Source: Zygotorulaspora mrakii (lineage: Eukaryota > Ascomycota > Saccharomycetes > Saccharomycetales > Saccharomycetaceae). From it: 64,000 bases of DNA. The stretch is from NCBI RefSeq assembly GCF_013402915.1, contig NC_050726.1:327501-391500 (forward strand), given 5' to 3'. This document shows, piece by piece, positions 19,524 through 28,159 of the stretch. The translations under genes and the position numbers were made by a program. Positions within the stretch are counted from its first letter, which is position 1. Each line of letters opens with the position of its first letter. The notes beneath the pieces were generated by a model, which was not told the DNA's origin, did no database searches, and saw only the letters and a program-made list of their open reading frames with translations.

Positions 19524-20861
19524 ATGGATGAAATTCTGGCTAAAGCAGGTTCGCAAGCTGTTACGTTTGCGATCAAGTCTGGCATATCCATTGCGTCCAC
19601 TTATGCGATAAAAACAATCGCAGGTTTTGTTAATCAAATTCCAGCAGTTGATGCGAAAAGAATTGATATTCTCAAGACCAAATTAGAGAACAGAATTGAT
19701 ATCGTTACTTCTGCAATAGATCTTATTAAGTTGGTCGCTGCAAGAGGTAATACAAATTTAGAGAGTACTTTGAGATTAACAAGAGACCTAAAAAATGAGT
19801 TAGATTCCTTTGATGAACGCATTAAGGAACTTACAGAAAAAGTGGAAGTGTCGAAGAATGCAAAATCGCAAAAGGATGCTATAAATTCCGTTGAAATATA
19901 TATTAAAGACCTCTTACAAAGGATAGAAGAAGTCACACCTTTCATCAATCTATCATTAACAACTTCAGGTGCAAATTTGAACTCCTCATTACCACAGCAA
20001 ATATCTCCTGGTTTACTTCTAAGAGCATCGAATTATATTAATGAGAGTAATTGCAATGAGAACATTCAAGTAGGTCCATCTTTCCAAGTAACATTATTTT
20101 CCGTCTTTTACAATTTGAATACTGAGCAAACCTCGAAACTTAGAGTTACTTGGAAAGAAAATATGAAAAGAGCTTTTATCAAGGTATTACGAGTCAAACA
20201 TGATTCGTTGACTTACACTTATAAACTAATAATCGAACAATCTTTCGATGATGGGAGGTATCATGAAAAAGAAGATGAAACGGAAGTTCCGCAAATTATA
20301 GAAATGAATATAAATCAGATTGTCAAATTATTCTTCAGTGTATCTGGAAACCTTTTGAAACTTCCAGAACAAGATTCACCGGTATTAGTCCTCAAAGTAG
20401 ATAAAAACATTACTGGCACTGATCAACATTCGAATTCTTCAATTGAAGACATAACATGGTATGCGATAGGCCAATACGAAGATGCCAGCAGTAGTTCTGA
20501 GAGTGAGGATGAAGAAGAAGAAGAAGGAGAAGAAGAGGAAGAAGAGGAAGAAGAGGAAGAAGAGGAAGAAGAGGAAGAAGAGGAAGAAGAGGAAGAAGAG
20601 GAAGAAGAGGAAGAAGAGGAAGAAGAGGAAGAAGAGGAAGAAGAGGAATCAAAAGAACAACCACAGCACTCAACTTCTATTGCTCTACTAGAATACATAA
20701 TAAGATTGGCATCATTGCAAGAAAGTGATCAACAAAGCATACTCAAAGTGACAGATGAAAGACTGTCTGTATATTTACATGACGAAAATCCGAACTCAAT
20801 CAGGGAAAAGACGTCAAATGTCGATAGTGTTGCTCGTAAATTGCAAAAGGTTAGTATTTAA
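19524..20861 (+). CDS. YRB30: Ran-GTP binding protein Yrb30
   Basis: Orthologue of Yrb30 (YGL164C), a fungal RanGTP-binding protein that inhibits RanGAP-stimulated hydrolysis. It has 445 residues (yeast 440). The first 170 residues are very close to yeast, including MDEILAKAGSQAVTFAIKSG and SLTTSGANLNSSLP. An acidic tract of about 45 Glu residues (DNA 20511-20648) precedes a conserved tail with LLEYIIRLASLQ and ERLSVYLHDEN. Yeast has a shorter Glu run in the same place. The gene lies 167 bp after RAD54 on the same strand, as in YGL163C-YGL164C. Confidence 0.95.
   Translation: MDEILAKAGSQAVTFAIKSGISIASTYAIKTIAGFVNQIPAVDAKRIDILKTKLENRIDIVTSAIDLIKLVAARGNTNLESTLRLTRDLKNELDSFDERIKELTEKVEVSKNAKSQKDAINSVEIYIKDLLQRIEEVTPFINLSLTTSGANLNSSLPQQISPGLLLRASNYINESNCNENIQVGPSFQVTLFSVFYNLNTEQTSKLRVTWKENMKRAFIKVLRVKHDSLTYTYKLIIEQSFDDGRYHEKEDETEVPQIIEMNINQIVKLFFSVSGNLLKLPEQDSPVLVLKVDKNITGTDQHSNSSIEDITWYAIGQYEDASSSSESEDEEEEEGEEEEEEEEEEEEEEEEEEEEEEEEEEEEEEEEEEEEEEEESKEQPQHSTSIALLEYIIRLASLQESDQQSILKVTDERLSVYLHDENPNSIREKTSNVDSVARKLQKVSI
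20511..20648 (+). repeat. 9-bp purine minisatellite coding poly-Glu
   Basis: Near-perfect repeats of GAAGAGGAA (about 13 copies, after an imperfect GAA run) form an almost uninterrupted all-purine strand of roughly 140 bp. All GAA/GAG codons give Glu. The same DNA is open in other frames (Arg/Lys, Ser, Leu runs), which are artefacts. Confidence 0.95.
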
Positions 20862-21172
20862 TAAAAAAAAGTATTATTCGTTATATTATTATATTGGTCA
20901 TATGCAAATTAATTACAATGTATGTATAGATTATGTAGTTGGTAACTTATTAGTATGTGTATAATTATCAGCATAGTCTCTGAAGACAAAGTATATGCTT
21001 GATAGAAAATGAATGTATGCATGGAAAACAGAAAATGAGCGACTAGGTTAGGGAATCAACAGGAAATATCAAAATAATGAGAAGTTATTCTTATAAACCT
21101 CTTCTTTGTTGAAAAATGACAAAACTCCAATGGTGAAAAAAAGTACAACCCCAAAATATAGAGAAAAAAGTT
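20862..21172. other. YRB30-HAA1 convergent 3' region
   Basis: About 310 bp of AT-rich sequence between two convergent stop codons, with A/T-rich stretches typical of yeast 3' ends. Nothing else seen. Confidence 0.6.
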
Positions 21173-23401
21173 TTAAAGGATAGACATAAAGCTGTCCAAG
21201 TCAGCATAATTTTTTTCGTTTAATAGCTGACTTGGAGGGGAAGCCGCCTGATTACTACTTGCAGGTGAAGTTTCCGATTTTATCATTGAATTGGCAAAGG
21301 ATAATGGATTATTATTTTCCCTTTGATTTTTTCTCATGGGATCTTCGTATTGAGATTGGTCGGCAGTACTTAGGCCTAAGAACTGATCAGAATCCAATGT
21401 TAACCCTAAATCTGTGAATAACTGAGAAGCTTGTTCTTTATTATTTTCTGATAGCTTTTGATAGTGTGACGATTGGCGAGATTGTGAAGTGTATTGTTGC
21501 TGTTGATGCGATGGTAAACGAGATTGTTGAGAAATTGTCACATTTTCAGTATTTGATAATGATCTGGGAGATTTCAGTCTGTCAGAAACCTGCTTGGGAC
21601 CTTGAAAATAATCTGTAGAAGCACTCATGAATCCATTTTCATGAAGTGAGCTCGTTGGAGATTGTAAAGAATTCAAACTTATTGTATCATCAACATTCGA
21701 AACCATTGAAGGATTTACCGTTATAGGTTGTGATCTTACATTATGAACGGATTGTCCAACATAAGACGATTGTGGATATCTGTGGTTTCTGTGAATACTC
21801 GATGATCGTTGCTTTAGTCTCTCAGAATCTAGAGATTGTCTCTGTAAATTTGATTGAGGATGATGTGGATGATTCTGATTATGAATATGCTGAAAACTTG
21901 ATGAGCGATCTGGAATATCCATAAAACTTGGAGTTAATGACAATACTTCAACACTTCTAACACTTTCATTATCAGCGCTAAAAGTTTCGGACTGATCAAT
22001 ATTTGATGAATCAATCCAGAAAGAACCCTTAGCATTATTATTAATTAAATTGTTTGGAGCATTGAAGTTTGAACTGGAATGAGACTTTGAAATTACATTT
22101 GTGCTTGCATTTGCATTATTATTGTTAAAATGATTTTTAATACTATAATGATGAAGCGCATCTTGACCTGCATGAAAACCATTAGAAGTATAGTTACTAT
22201 TAATATTATTATTGGCAGAATTTGCTGGAGTTGAATTGTTATTTATTTCATCTTTTAATAAATTGTTTTTCTCCTGTAACAAAAGATTCGCTCTTGATAA
22301 AGCTGGTATCGAAGAGGAGTCCAGAAACATGTCCAATAAACCATTATGAGTATTTGTGTTATTGTTCGAATTCATCGCTGAAATATTGCTATAACTTGAA
22401 TTCAAATTTGAAGAGCTGGGATTGTTATCAAAAGACCAATCTTGCGAAAGAGAGTTCGTATCATTGACTTTACCTACACCATCAATACTTGATGGCACAT
22501 ATTCTTCTAAAGGTATTGTTACCTCGCCAACGCGAGCTCTTGTCAATGAAGAGATCCTTTTGGTGTTTTGTAAAGGATCCAATCCAACGCTGGTATTTTT
22601 CTCTGGTTGTAAATGTGTCTCTGAAGAAGTAATTGAACTATTATCCCAATTAACAAAGGAACTCGAATGATTCATATTTGAACTGATGTTACTACTGTTA
22701 TTATTATTATTATTATTATTACTGTTGTTGCTATTATTATTAGCTTGGTTATTCTTACCATTAGCACTGTAGCTGGAGTTATAGTGAGCACTGACCAGAG
22801 GCGGACTTTGAGGTATACTAAAGTTGTTATCTAGTGATCGAGTTGACTGGAAAGAAGATATTGAATGTAACGATGGCACGTGATGATATTCTTTTGAAAC
22901 TTTACCATTTAGCTCGTGATCTCGCAACGAAGCCTCCGATATATTATTATTGTTGCCACCGCCAATACTGAAATTATTCCTCGAATCGATCGATATAGGC
23001 GACATCAGATGATCTTCGTTGGTGTGAATACTGCCGCTGTCTTTCTTCAAAGTAATGCCCGAGCTTCTCTTCCTGATGCTGCGTCTCGTCCCATGGCACT
23101 TACAATTTTCGTCATTCACACACTTGCAATCTTTGATCTTCTTCTCCTCTCTTGCCTTTGCCCGGGCTTCTTCCTTCGCTTTCTGAGCAAGCCGCTTCTT
23201 CTCCAGTCTACCACAAGTGCAAGCACCAGACGGGTTGGCATTTTTGTTCTTTCTTAACTCTTTACAGTGGTCACACGTGGTGGACGGCCTACCCTTGGGC
23301 TTGATCATCATCAGTGGTTGGTCTGTGTGATTACATGTTGTGACTCTGTGCCCTCGAATACACCTTTCGCAAGCATATTTGACACCGTTGATCAAAACCA
23401 T
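21173..23401 (-). CDS. HAA1: Copper-fist transcription factor (Haa1/Cup2 family)
   Basis: Counterpart of the S. cerevisiae duplicates HAA1 (YPR008W, weak-acid stress activator) and CUP2/ACE1 (YGL166W, copper-sensing activator). The N-terminal copper-fist has C11, C14, C23 and H25 plus KGRP at 36-39, followed by Cys-rich CxC motifs up to about residue 105. The length (742) and body resemble Haa1 (694) rather than Cup2 (225): SKEYHHVPSLHSISS, NFSIPQSPP, VLSLTPSFMDIP and the C-terminal SPPSQLLNEKNYADLDSFMSIL region all match Haa1. Long Asn/Ser-rich stretches lie between. Whether it also does the copper job of Cup2 cannot be read from sequence. Confidence 0.93.
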   Translation of the reverse strand: MVLINGVKYACERCIRGHRVTTCNHTDQPLMMIKPKGRPSTTCDHCKELRKNKNANPSGACTCGRLEKKRLAQKAKEEARAKAREEKKIKDCKCVNDENCKCHGTRRSIRKRSSGITLKKDSGSIHTNEDHLMSPISIDSRNNFSIGGGNNNNISEASLRDHELNGKVSKEYHHVPSLHSISSFQSTRSLDNNFSIPQSPPLVSAHYNSSYSANGKNNQANNNSNNSNNNNNNNNSSNISSNMNHSSSFVNWDNSSITSSETHLQPEKNTSVGLDPLQNTKRISSLTRARVGEVTIPLEEYVPSSIDGVGKVNDTNSLSQDWSFDNNPSSSNLNSSYSNISAMNSNNNTNTHNGLLDMFLDSSSIPALSRANLLLQEKNNLLKDEINNNSTPANSANNNINSNYTSNGFHAGQDALHHYSIKNHFNNNNANASTNVISKSHSSSNFNAPNNLINNNAKGSFWIDSSNIDQSETFSADNESVRSVEVLSLTPSFMDIPDRSSSFQHIHNQNHPHHPQSNLQRQSLDSERLKQRSSSIHRNHRYPQSSYVGQSVHNVRSQPITVNPSMVSNVDDTISLNSLQSPTSSLHENGFMSASTDYFQGPKQVSDRLKSPRSLSNTENVTISQQSRLPSHQQQQYTSQSRQSSHYQKLSENNKEQASQLFTDLGLTLDSDQFLGLSTADQSQYEDPMRKNQRENNNPLSFANSMIKSETSPASSNQAASPPSQLLNEKNYADLDSFMSIL

Positions 23402-24346
23402 ATCACTCCCAATATTTTCCGTACAAGTTAAAACTGACTATCCAGACTTCTCCTCCTTATCACCATAAAATGCGCAATCGCTATGGGTTCCGGTGGGATG
23501 CAGGTTGGTGATGTATCGGCACAATAGAACTTGACTGCCAGAGAAAAGGTATATGGATAAAAAACACACAAGCACGCAAAGGAGAATCTTTTCCACTTTA
23601 ACTAACCCTTGCAAAGCTGACACAGCAAAAGTAACAAACTTTCTTCGCTATATCGCAAAGACCTACCTAGATTTGAAAACTGCTCCACACCCTCTGAACA
23701 CAGCCAAAAACTATATGATTTAGGCTACGAACTGATATAAGAGTGTTAATCAAATTAGAACTCTGCTTCGCTACCTTTCCCTCGATAATTTGATGAATAA
23801 TGGCATGAAACTAGTCCGTCCATCACTACGACGAGAAAGAGAGAGAGAGTGAGAGAGAGAGAACCAAGAGAATCATGGATGGAACAGAGAATCCGAATTA
23901 GAAACGAGAACAAAACTGGACAAATGAAAATTTCCTTTTTCGATGATGCGTTTTTCAACACGCATCCGGAAAAACGGCAGCGCAACGTCTGCCGTGATAC
24001 GATTATTAACACAGAATGCCAACAAAAGAGAAGACGACGGCATTAAACAGCACTAAGCAGCAGCACTAAGCAGCCCTCCGGCTGCGGTCAACGGGGAATG
24101 CTACATTGGCGCTGGCGTTCCGACAGCCTGCGTTACCATCAGCTGATAATCTTGCCCGAGGGTGGATTTCTATCATTGCATGGCAAAAATGCAGAGCTGC
24201 ATCTACTCAGGCAACAAGGTGGAAGCTTTTAAGTTACTTGGCATATTCTGGCTCGGCCCTGTTGGTGATGCCAGCAGTGGCCGGCATTAAGGGGTGCAGA
24301 CAAAAATGAAGTTCGCCGATTGGGCCATGCCAAAAGGAAAAATAGA
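23402..24346. other. HAA1 upstream region
   Basis: About 945 bp between the HAA1 start and the tRNA-Gly gene. It holds a GA-rich simple repeat (23833-23862) and a tandem 13-mer with core CAGCACTAAG (about 24048-24073). The rest is unremarkable. No ORF is supported; it is probably a long promoter or leader of HAA1. Confidence 0.55.
23833..23862. repeat. GA dinucleotide repeat
   Basis: A GA microsatellite interrupted once (GAGAGAGTGAGAGAG) in the HAA1 upstream region. Confidence 0.85.
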
Positions 24347-24417
24347 TGCGCAAGCCCGGAATCGAACCGGGGGCCCAACGATGGCAACGTTGGATTTTAC
24401 CACTAAACCACTTGCGC
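24347..24417 (-). tRNA. tRNA-Gly (GCC)
   Basis: Reverse-strand 71-nt gene identical to the copy at 12938-13008, with the anticodon complement GGC at 24383-24385. A T5 terminator on the minus strand lies just past the 3' end (24338-24342 on the plus strand). Flanking sequences differ from the other copy, so the identity is confined to the tRNA gene. Confidence 0.98.
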
Positions 24418-24424
24418 TGGTACT

Positions 24425-24610
24425 TATTGTTGACTGAGTCTAGGCTCCAGAGCGCCGACACTAACAGAGACCGTCAGTCCTGCTCCTGCAATCTTTGAGC
24501 GATAGCTATTTTTGTGAAGCAGATACGCAAGACGGATATCTTTCCGATAGGGGATAGGAGTTGCAGATACCTCACATCTAGCTTCTGCAAGCGGGACGTT
24601 TTCCCCTGTA
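24425..24610 (-). mobile_element. Strongly eroded LTR fragment upstream of tRNA-Gly
   Basis: The plus strand shows ordered similarity to the complement of the intact LTR at 34376-34817: GTCAGTCCTGCTCCTG, GAGCGATAG, GGATATCTTTCC and CTCACATCTAGCTTC. The termini are missing. The fragment lies in the upstream flank of the reverse-strand tRNA-Gly gene. Borders are approximate. Confidence 0.45.
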
Positions 24611-24657
24611 TGGACTTGATGTGCAAACAAATTTGCATAAATGCATAATCGCATCTT

Positions 24658-25320
24658 TTACTCGTACATTCTTAACAATAGTCTATAGAGAGCTGATATG
24701 TCCATCAGTTTTTGTACATCTCTGATATTATCCAGGTACAAGGAAAACTCCGCGTCTTCGGATGGGATGGCTTCTTGTTCCATCCGTTGTCGCACTCTCT
24801 GGGTGAATTGTGTGTAGTACTGGAAAACATCCTCTCTTAACATGGCTACAACAGTTGTCAGACCGTCTTCATGATCCTCAAGTAAGCCGAGCGTCATTTT
24901 GTTGTAGTAAATTTTGTCCTTCAGCACCTTTTTCAGCGATTCGTTTTGGGCTCTGAGCAGTGCAATATCATCGTGATCGTCTTTTTTGACGTCCACGAAG
25001 GTGTCTCTTGCTTCAAGAAATCTTTTGAATAGTGTTATAGCCGATTGCGGCTCGTCAGGTTTAGCGGCCTTGCTTTTGGCGCCAGCTTCCTTGTTCAACT
25101 GGGTAGATAATGTGTCGATATTGGTTAACAGCCTTTGTTTCCGCACCTTATTGTGTCTTAGTTGCTTCGCAAGCTTATCCACCAGCAAGTACATCTGGTT
25201 GAGGTTCTCAGTCTGCGGGCTCATATAGAGTTGCTGTTGCTGCTGCTGATGTTGCGCATGTTGTTGCGACGATTGCTGCTGCGTTGACTGTTGCTGCTGA
25301 TACGTGGTGTCATTGGACAT
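24658..25320 (-). CDS. FAR7: Far complex coiled-coil protein (probable Far7)
   Basis: Probable orthologue of Far7 (YFR008W, 221 residues), a subunit of the Far3-7-8-9-10-11 (STRIPAK-like) complex that helps keep pheromone-induced G1 arrest. The protein has 220 residues. The first ~30 are Gln-rich low complexity, encoded by CAG/CAA repeats. Then come long heptad-like helices with KLAKQLRHNKVRKQRLL, LLRAQNESLKKVLKDK and LGLLEDHEDGLTTVVAMLR, and a helical end with DVQKLMDISALYRLLLRM. I assign it from length, coiled-coil character and position: it sits beside REC8, and the next YFR gene, YFH7, follows with matching polarity. Confidence 0.7.
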   Translation of the reverse strand: MSNDTTYQQQQSTQQQSSQQHAQHQQQQQQLYMSPQTENLNQMYLLVDKLAKQLRHNKVRKQRLLTNIDTLSTQLNKEAGAKSKAAKPDEPQSAITLFKRFLEARDTFVDVKKDDHDDIALLRAQNESLKKVLKDKIYYNKMTLGLLEDHEDGLTTVVAMLREDVFQYYTQFTQRVRQRMEQEAIPSEDAEFSLYLDNIRDVQKLMDISALYRLLLRMYE

Positions 25321-25432
25321 GTCAGGCTACTGTGCATTAACGGTCTCTTTCCGTGCACTCTGCGGGACCATATATGTATGCCATAGCCAGATGTAGATAC
25401 TTTGAACGGTTGTCGGCGATGTGGAATCAGTC

Positions 25433-25439
25433 CGGGTAA
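25433..25439 (-). promoter_or_regulatory. Reb1 site in the FAR7-REC8 divergent promoter
   Basis: CGGGTAA, the complement of the Reb1 core TTACCCG, lies in the 218-bp gap between two divergent genes, 113 bp from FAR7 and 100 bp from REC8. Confidence 0.55.
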
Positions 25440-25477
25440 CATAGCACATATATATACGTAAAAAGAATTTTAAGGCG

Positions 25478-25487
25478 TGAGCGGCTA
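25478..25487 (-). promoter_or_regulatory. URS1-like (Ume6) site upstream of REC8
   Basis: Read on the minus strand it is TAGCCGCTCA, 8 of 10 bases of the URS1 consensus TAGCCGCCGA including the TAGCCGC core. It lies 52 bp upstream of the REC8 ATG. Ume6/URS1 represses meiotic genes in mitotic cells, so the site suits a meiotic cohesin gene. Confidence 0.5.
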
Positions 25488-25538
25488 ATTATAAAATCAT
25501 GTTTCTATTGAAGAAAGAAAGAAAGAAAAGGGTTTGCC

Positions 25539-27488
25539 ATGTCTGCTATAGCTCTTTCTCAATACCACAGTACTGGAGCTCCAGTATATGAAGGTGTTAC
25601 AACAGTGTGGCTGCTCGCAACTCTCGGGAACGCATCACGTAGTGTTTCCACCATTTCGAACTCTGGTAGTTCCAGCGTCAAAAAGAAAGACATCTTAGGC
25701 GTTTCCATTCCTCAAACATGTGAAGTTATTCAAAGTAACGATCTCCATCTTCCTTTAAGGTACGTATCTAATTTACTATACGGAGTTACTGTTTGTTACC
25801 ACAGGAAGACAGAATATGTGCTTAATGATGTGACAGGTTTAGTGACTCAACTGCAGAAAAAGATGTACAGCGGCGGACTTTTCAAAAAAAGAAAGATCAA
25901 GGATAATGATGCTCAATCAACGACAATTATGAATCCAAAAAGATCAAGTGTTGTTACGAATGCTTTTTTAGATGATGATCCTTCATTTGATATAAATGAA
26001 GCAAGTGTTTTTGCAAATGTGCTTAACGCAGAGTCAAAACGACAGGACTCCGAATCGAGCATAATTCGTAGGCAGGACTACATGAATGAGCTAACAAATT
26101 CCAACAATTTTGATAAACCTGATTATTTTGCATCTCTGAATCGCCCCAATAGATCAGTGACACTTGATGATATACCAATTGATTTTGATTTTAATTTTGA
26201 GCTTGACGAGATTGTGAGTCGCCAAGGAACGGCGATGGGATCTTCAACTGACTCTGTTAGGAGTAATAACGATTTAAATGTTACTTATGATGATAGGGAA
26301 TTCGCCTTGAATTTTGATCAGGAAAACTCAGAGATCAATGCTACCACTGAACCAATCGCAGATGATACTGGTATCAACTTGGGAATTACTGAAGACTTGC
26401 GGGAAGAAGAAAAGGATTTGATCGGACGCGAACAGGAGCCTGTTGCACCTCTTTCGAAAAAACTTGATCTGATGTCACCAAATGTCGAATCATCTTCTTT
26501 TAAGAATATTCAAGTGGATGAAAGAATCGGTTTGTCCACAGATATTTTAAGAAATAATCATAATAATTATGCAGAAATGATGAATACCAATAGAAGAATC
26601 ATTATCAAAGCCAGAAAAATTTCAAGCGACTTATCGACTTTAGATGATGGTAATAATACCTTTCTAACAAAATGTTGGAGTCTAATATTCACAAACGCTA
26701 TTAGCTATCGTGAAAAGTTTTCAATTTGGCCAGTAAATACCACTGTTGAAAGAGGGCGCAAAAGAGCAAGATCTTCAGTGGATAATGCAACTTCCAGATC
26801 CAGTAGTGACGTTTCGAGTGAAGAACAAGGTAGAAGAGCAGTAATATTTCCAAATGAAAATGCGCTGGATAATGATGGTGATTTGATGCTTAATCTGGAG
26901 CAAATTGATGAAGAGCTAAATGAAAACAGCTCAAGAAGTAGCTCATCTCATGCCCGGCAGCATGATTTACTGCGAATCAATTTGAACTTACCATCATCAA
27001 GCTTCGGTCGAGTTCAAACTCGAAGTAATACCAATACAGGGACTAGTTCAGTTCGCAGTTATGAAAGGGATGTTGTGGATGAATTATATGAGAGAGCCCA
27101 TTGTACAAACAAAAATGATGATGTCCCTGAAGACAGTCCTATCACTCGTTTCCGTGAAAATAGCTCGCAAGTTGTACTGGATTCCCAAACAAAGAGATTT
27201 TATGACTACGTGAAAAGTCGCTCAGTAGTGGTAGGCAAACGGACCAACACGAGTCCATTATTCTCTAAAAAAATGCTATTTGAGGACCTTGTACCCAGTA
27301 AAATATCAGAATTAGAAGGACAAGAATGTCCCAGGGTACTGGAAAGAAAGATTGCCGCAAATGCTTTCCTGTCATTACTAAACTTGGCAACAAAAAACAT
27401 GATAGCTATTAAAGAATATAACGAACATTCAGATGACACCGATCGCTATGAACTAATGGATGGTGATGACATTATCATTTATGTCTAA
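25539..27488 (+). CDS. REC8: Meiotic cohesin kleisin Rec8
   Basis: Orthologue of Rec8 (YPR007C, 680 residues), the meiosis-specific alpha-kleisin that holds sister chromatids and is cut by separase at anaphase. It has 649 residues. The N-terminal kleisin domain shows GVTTVWLLATLGN, SIPQTCEVIQ and LPLRYVSNLLYGVTVCYHRKTEYVLND. Further on are RRQDYMNELTNSN and the acidic block DDIPIDFDFNFELDEIVSRQGT, which match yeast. The C-terminal winged helix contains FLSLLNLATKNMI. It diverges from FAR7 and has a URS1-like site upstream. Confidence 0.95.
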   Translation: MSAIALSQYHSTGAPVYEGVTTVWLLATLGNASRSVSTISNSGSSSVKKKDILGVSIPQTCEVIQSNDLHLPLRYVSNLLYGVTVCYHRKTEYVLNDVTGLVTQLQKKMYSGGLFKKRKIKDNDAQSTTIMNPKRSSVVTNAFLDDDPSFDINEASVFANVLNAESKRQDSESSIIRRQDYMNELTNSNNFDKPDYFASLNRPNRSVTLDDIPIDFDFNFELDEIVSRQGTAMGSSTDSVRSNNDLNVTYDDREFALNFDQENSEINATTEPIADDTGINLGITEDLREEEKDLIGREQEPVAPLSKKLDLMSPNVESSSFKNIQVDERIGLSTDILRNNHNNYAEMMNTNRRIIIKARKISSDLSTLDDGNNTFLTKCWSLIFTNAISYREKFSIWPVNTTVERGRKRARSSVDNATSRSSSDVSSEEQGRRAVIFPNENALDNDGDLMLNLEQIDEELNENSSRSSSSHARQHDLLRINLNLPSSSFGRVQTRSNTNTGTSSVRSYERDVVDELYERAHCTNKNDDVPEDSPITRFRENSSQVVLDSQTKRFYDYVKSRSVVVGKRTNTSPLFSKKMLFEDLVPSKISELEGQECPRVLERKIAANAFLSLLNLATKNMIAIKEYNEHSDDTDRYELMDGDDIIIYV

Positions 27489-28159
27489 AGTCCGCAAATA
27501 TTAGCTAGATATGAGGTTGTTTGATTTCTCGAAAACATTTTCCATTGACTTCTTCAAATCAACAGCCCCCACATCCCGATATATTGTTCAGCGCTGCAGT
27601 AGTTGATGAAATAAGCGTACTCACTCACTCACTCACTGAAAGGAGAGATGATTGCTGAAGCTATCTTGTGGTGACGGTTGTTGGTAGAAATCCGTAGGTA
27701 GCGAGTACATTTCTCCACTGATTGAGAGCCGAGTGGAGCATCAAGTAGGCACCATATGCTTATCACAGTTGTTTCACTCTATCCTTTTTTTTTTTGTTTT
27801 CGCTGCGCGCGGTTTTCTTGGGGAGCGGATTCAAATCCGCAGCTTTTCTGCCAACACGACACGCTAACATGCATTGTTTCCCAATTTGTCAAGAAAAATA
27901 GATGTTTGACAAGAAATAAAACAAAGAAATGTAACGCTACTTCTTCGCCCTGATTGGCAAATCATTGGGAAGCATAGCTCCTCGTATTTCTTTATGAGCT
28001 AGGTGATATTTATATCGTTGTTGCAAAAGTATATTTGCGGCTAGTACTCACTTAATAGAGGTCACTTGAGTTGGGTAGTGCTGGGGTATTTCAAGGGAAG
28101 CTACTAGTCTTTTCTTTAGTTGCTTGCATTTATTTCTAATTTGAAAGAAATAACTTACG
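27489..28159. other. REC8-HAL1 interval (ICL2 slot, empty)
   Basis: About 670 bp. In S. cerevisiae ICL2 (YPR006C) sits between REC8 and HAL1; here I find no ORF or recognisable remnant of an isocitrate lyase. The interval holds a short CTCA repeat (27620-27639), a T13 run near 27785 and a perfect inverted repeat GCGGATT-CA-AATCCGC (27825-27840). Confidence 0.6.

Noticed and set aside
20410..20698. Open frames of Ser, Leu or Lys/Arg repeats overlapping the poly-Glu tract
   Set aside because: They are shadows of the GAAGAGGAA repeat; the Glu frame continues into conserved Yrb30 sequence on both sides.
27825..27840. GCGGATTCAAATCCGC resembles a tRNA T-arm
   Set aside because: No matching D arm, anticodon arm or acceptor stem lies at the right distance; it is treated as a simple inverted repeat.
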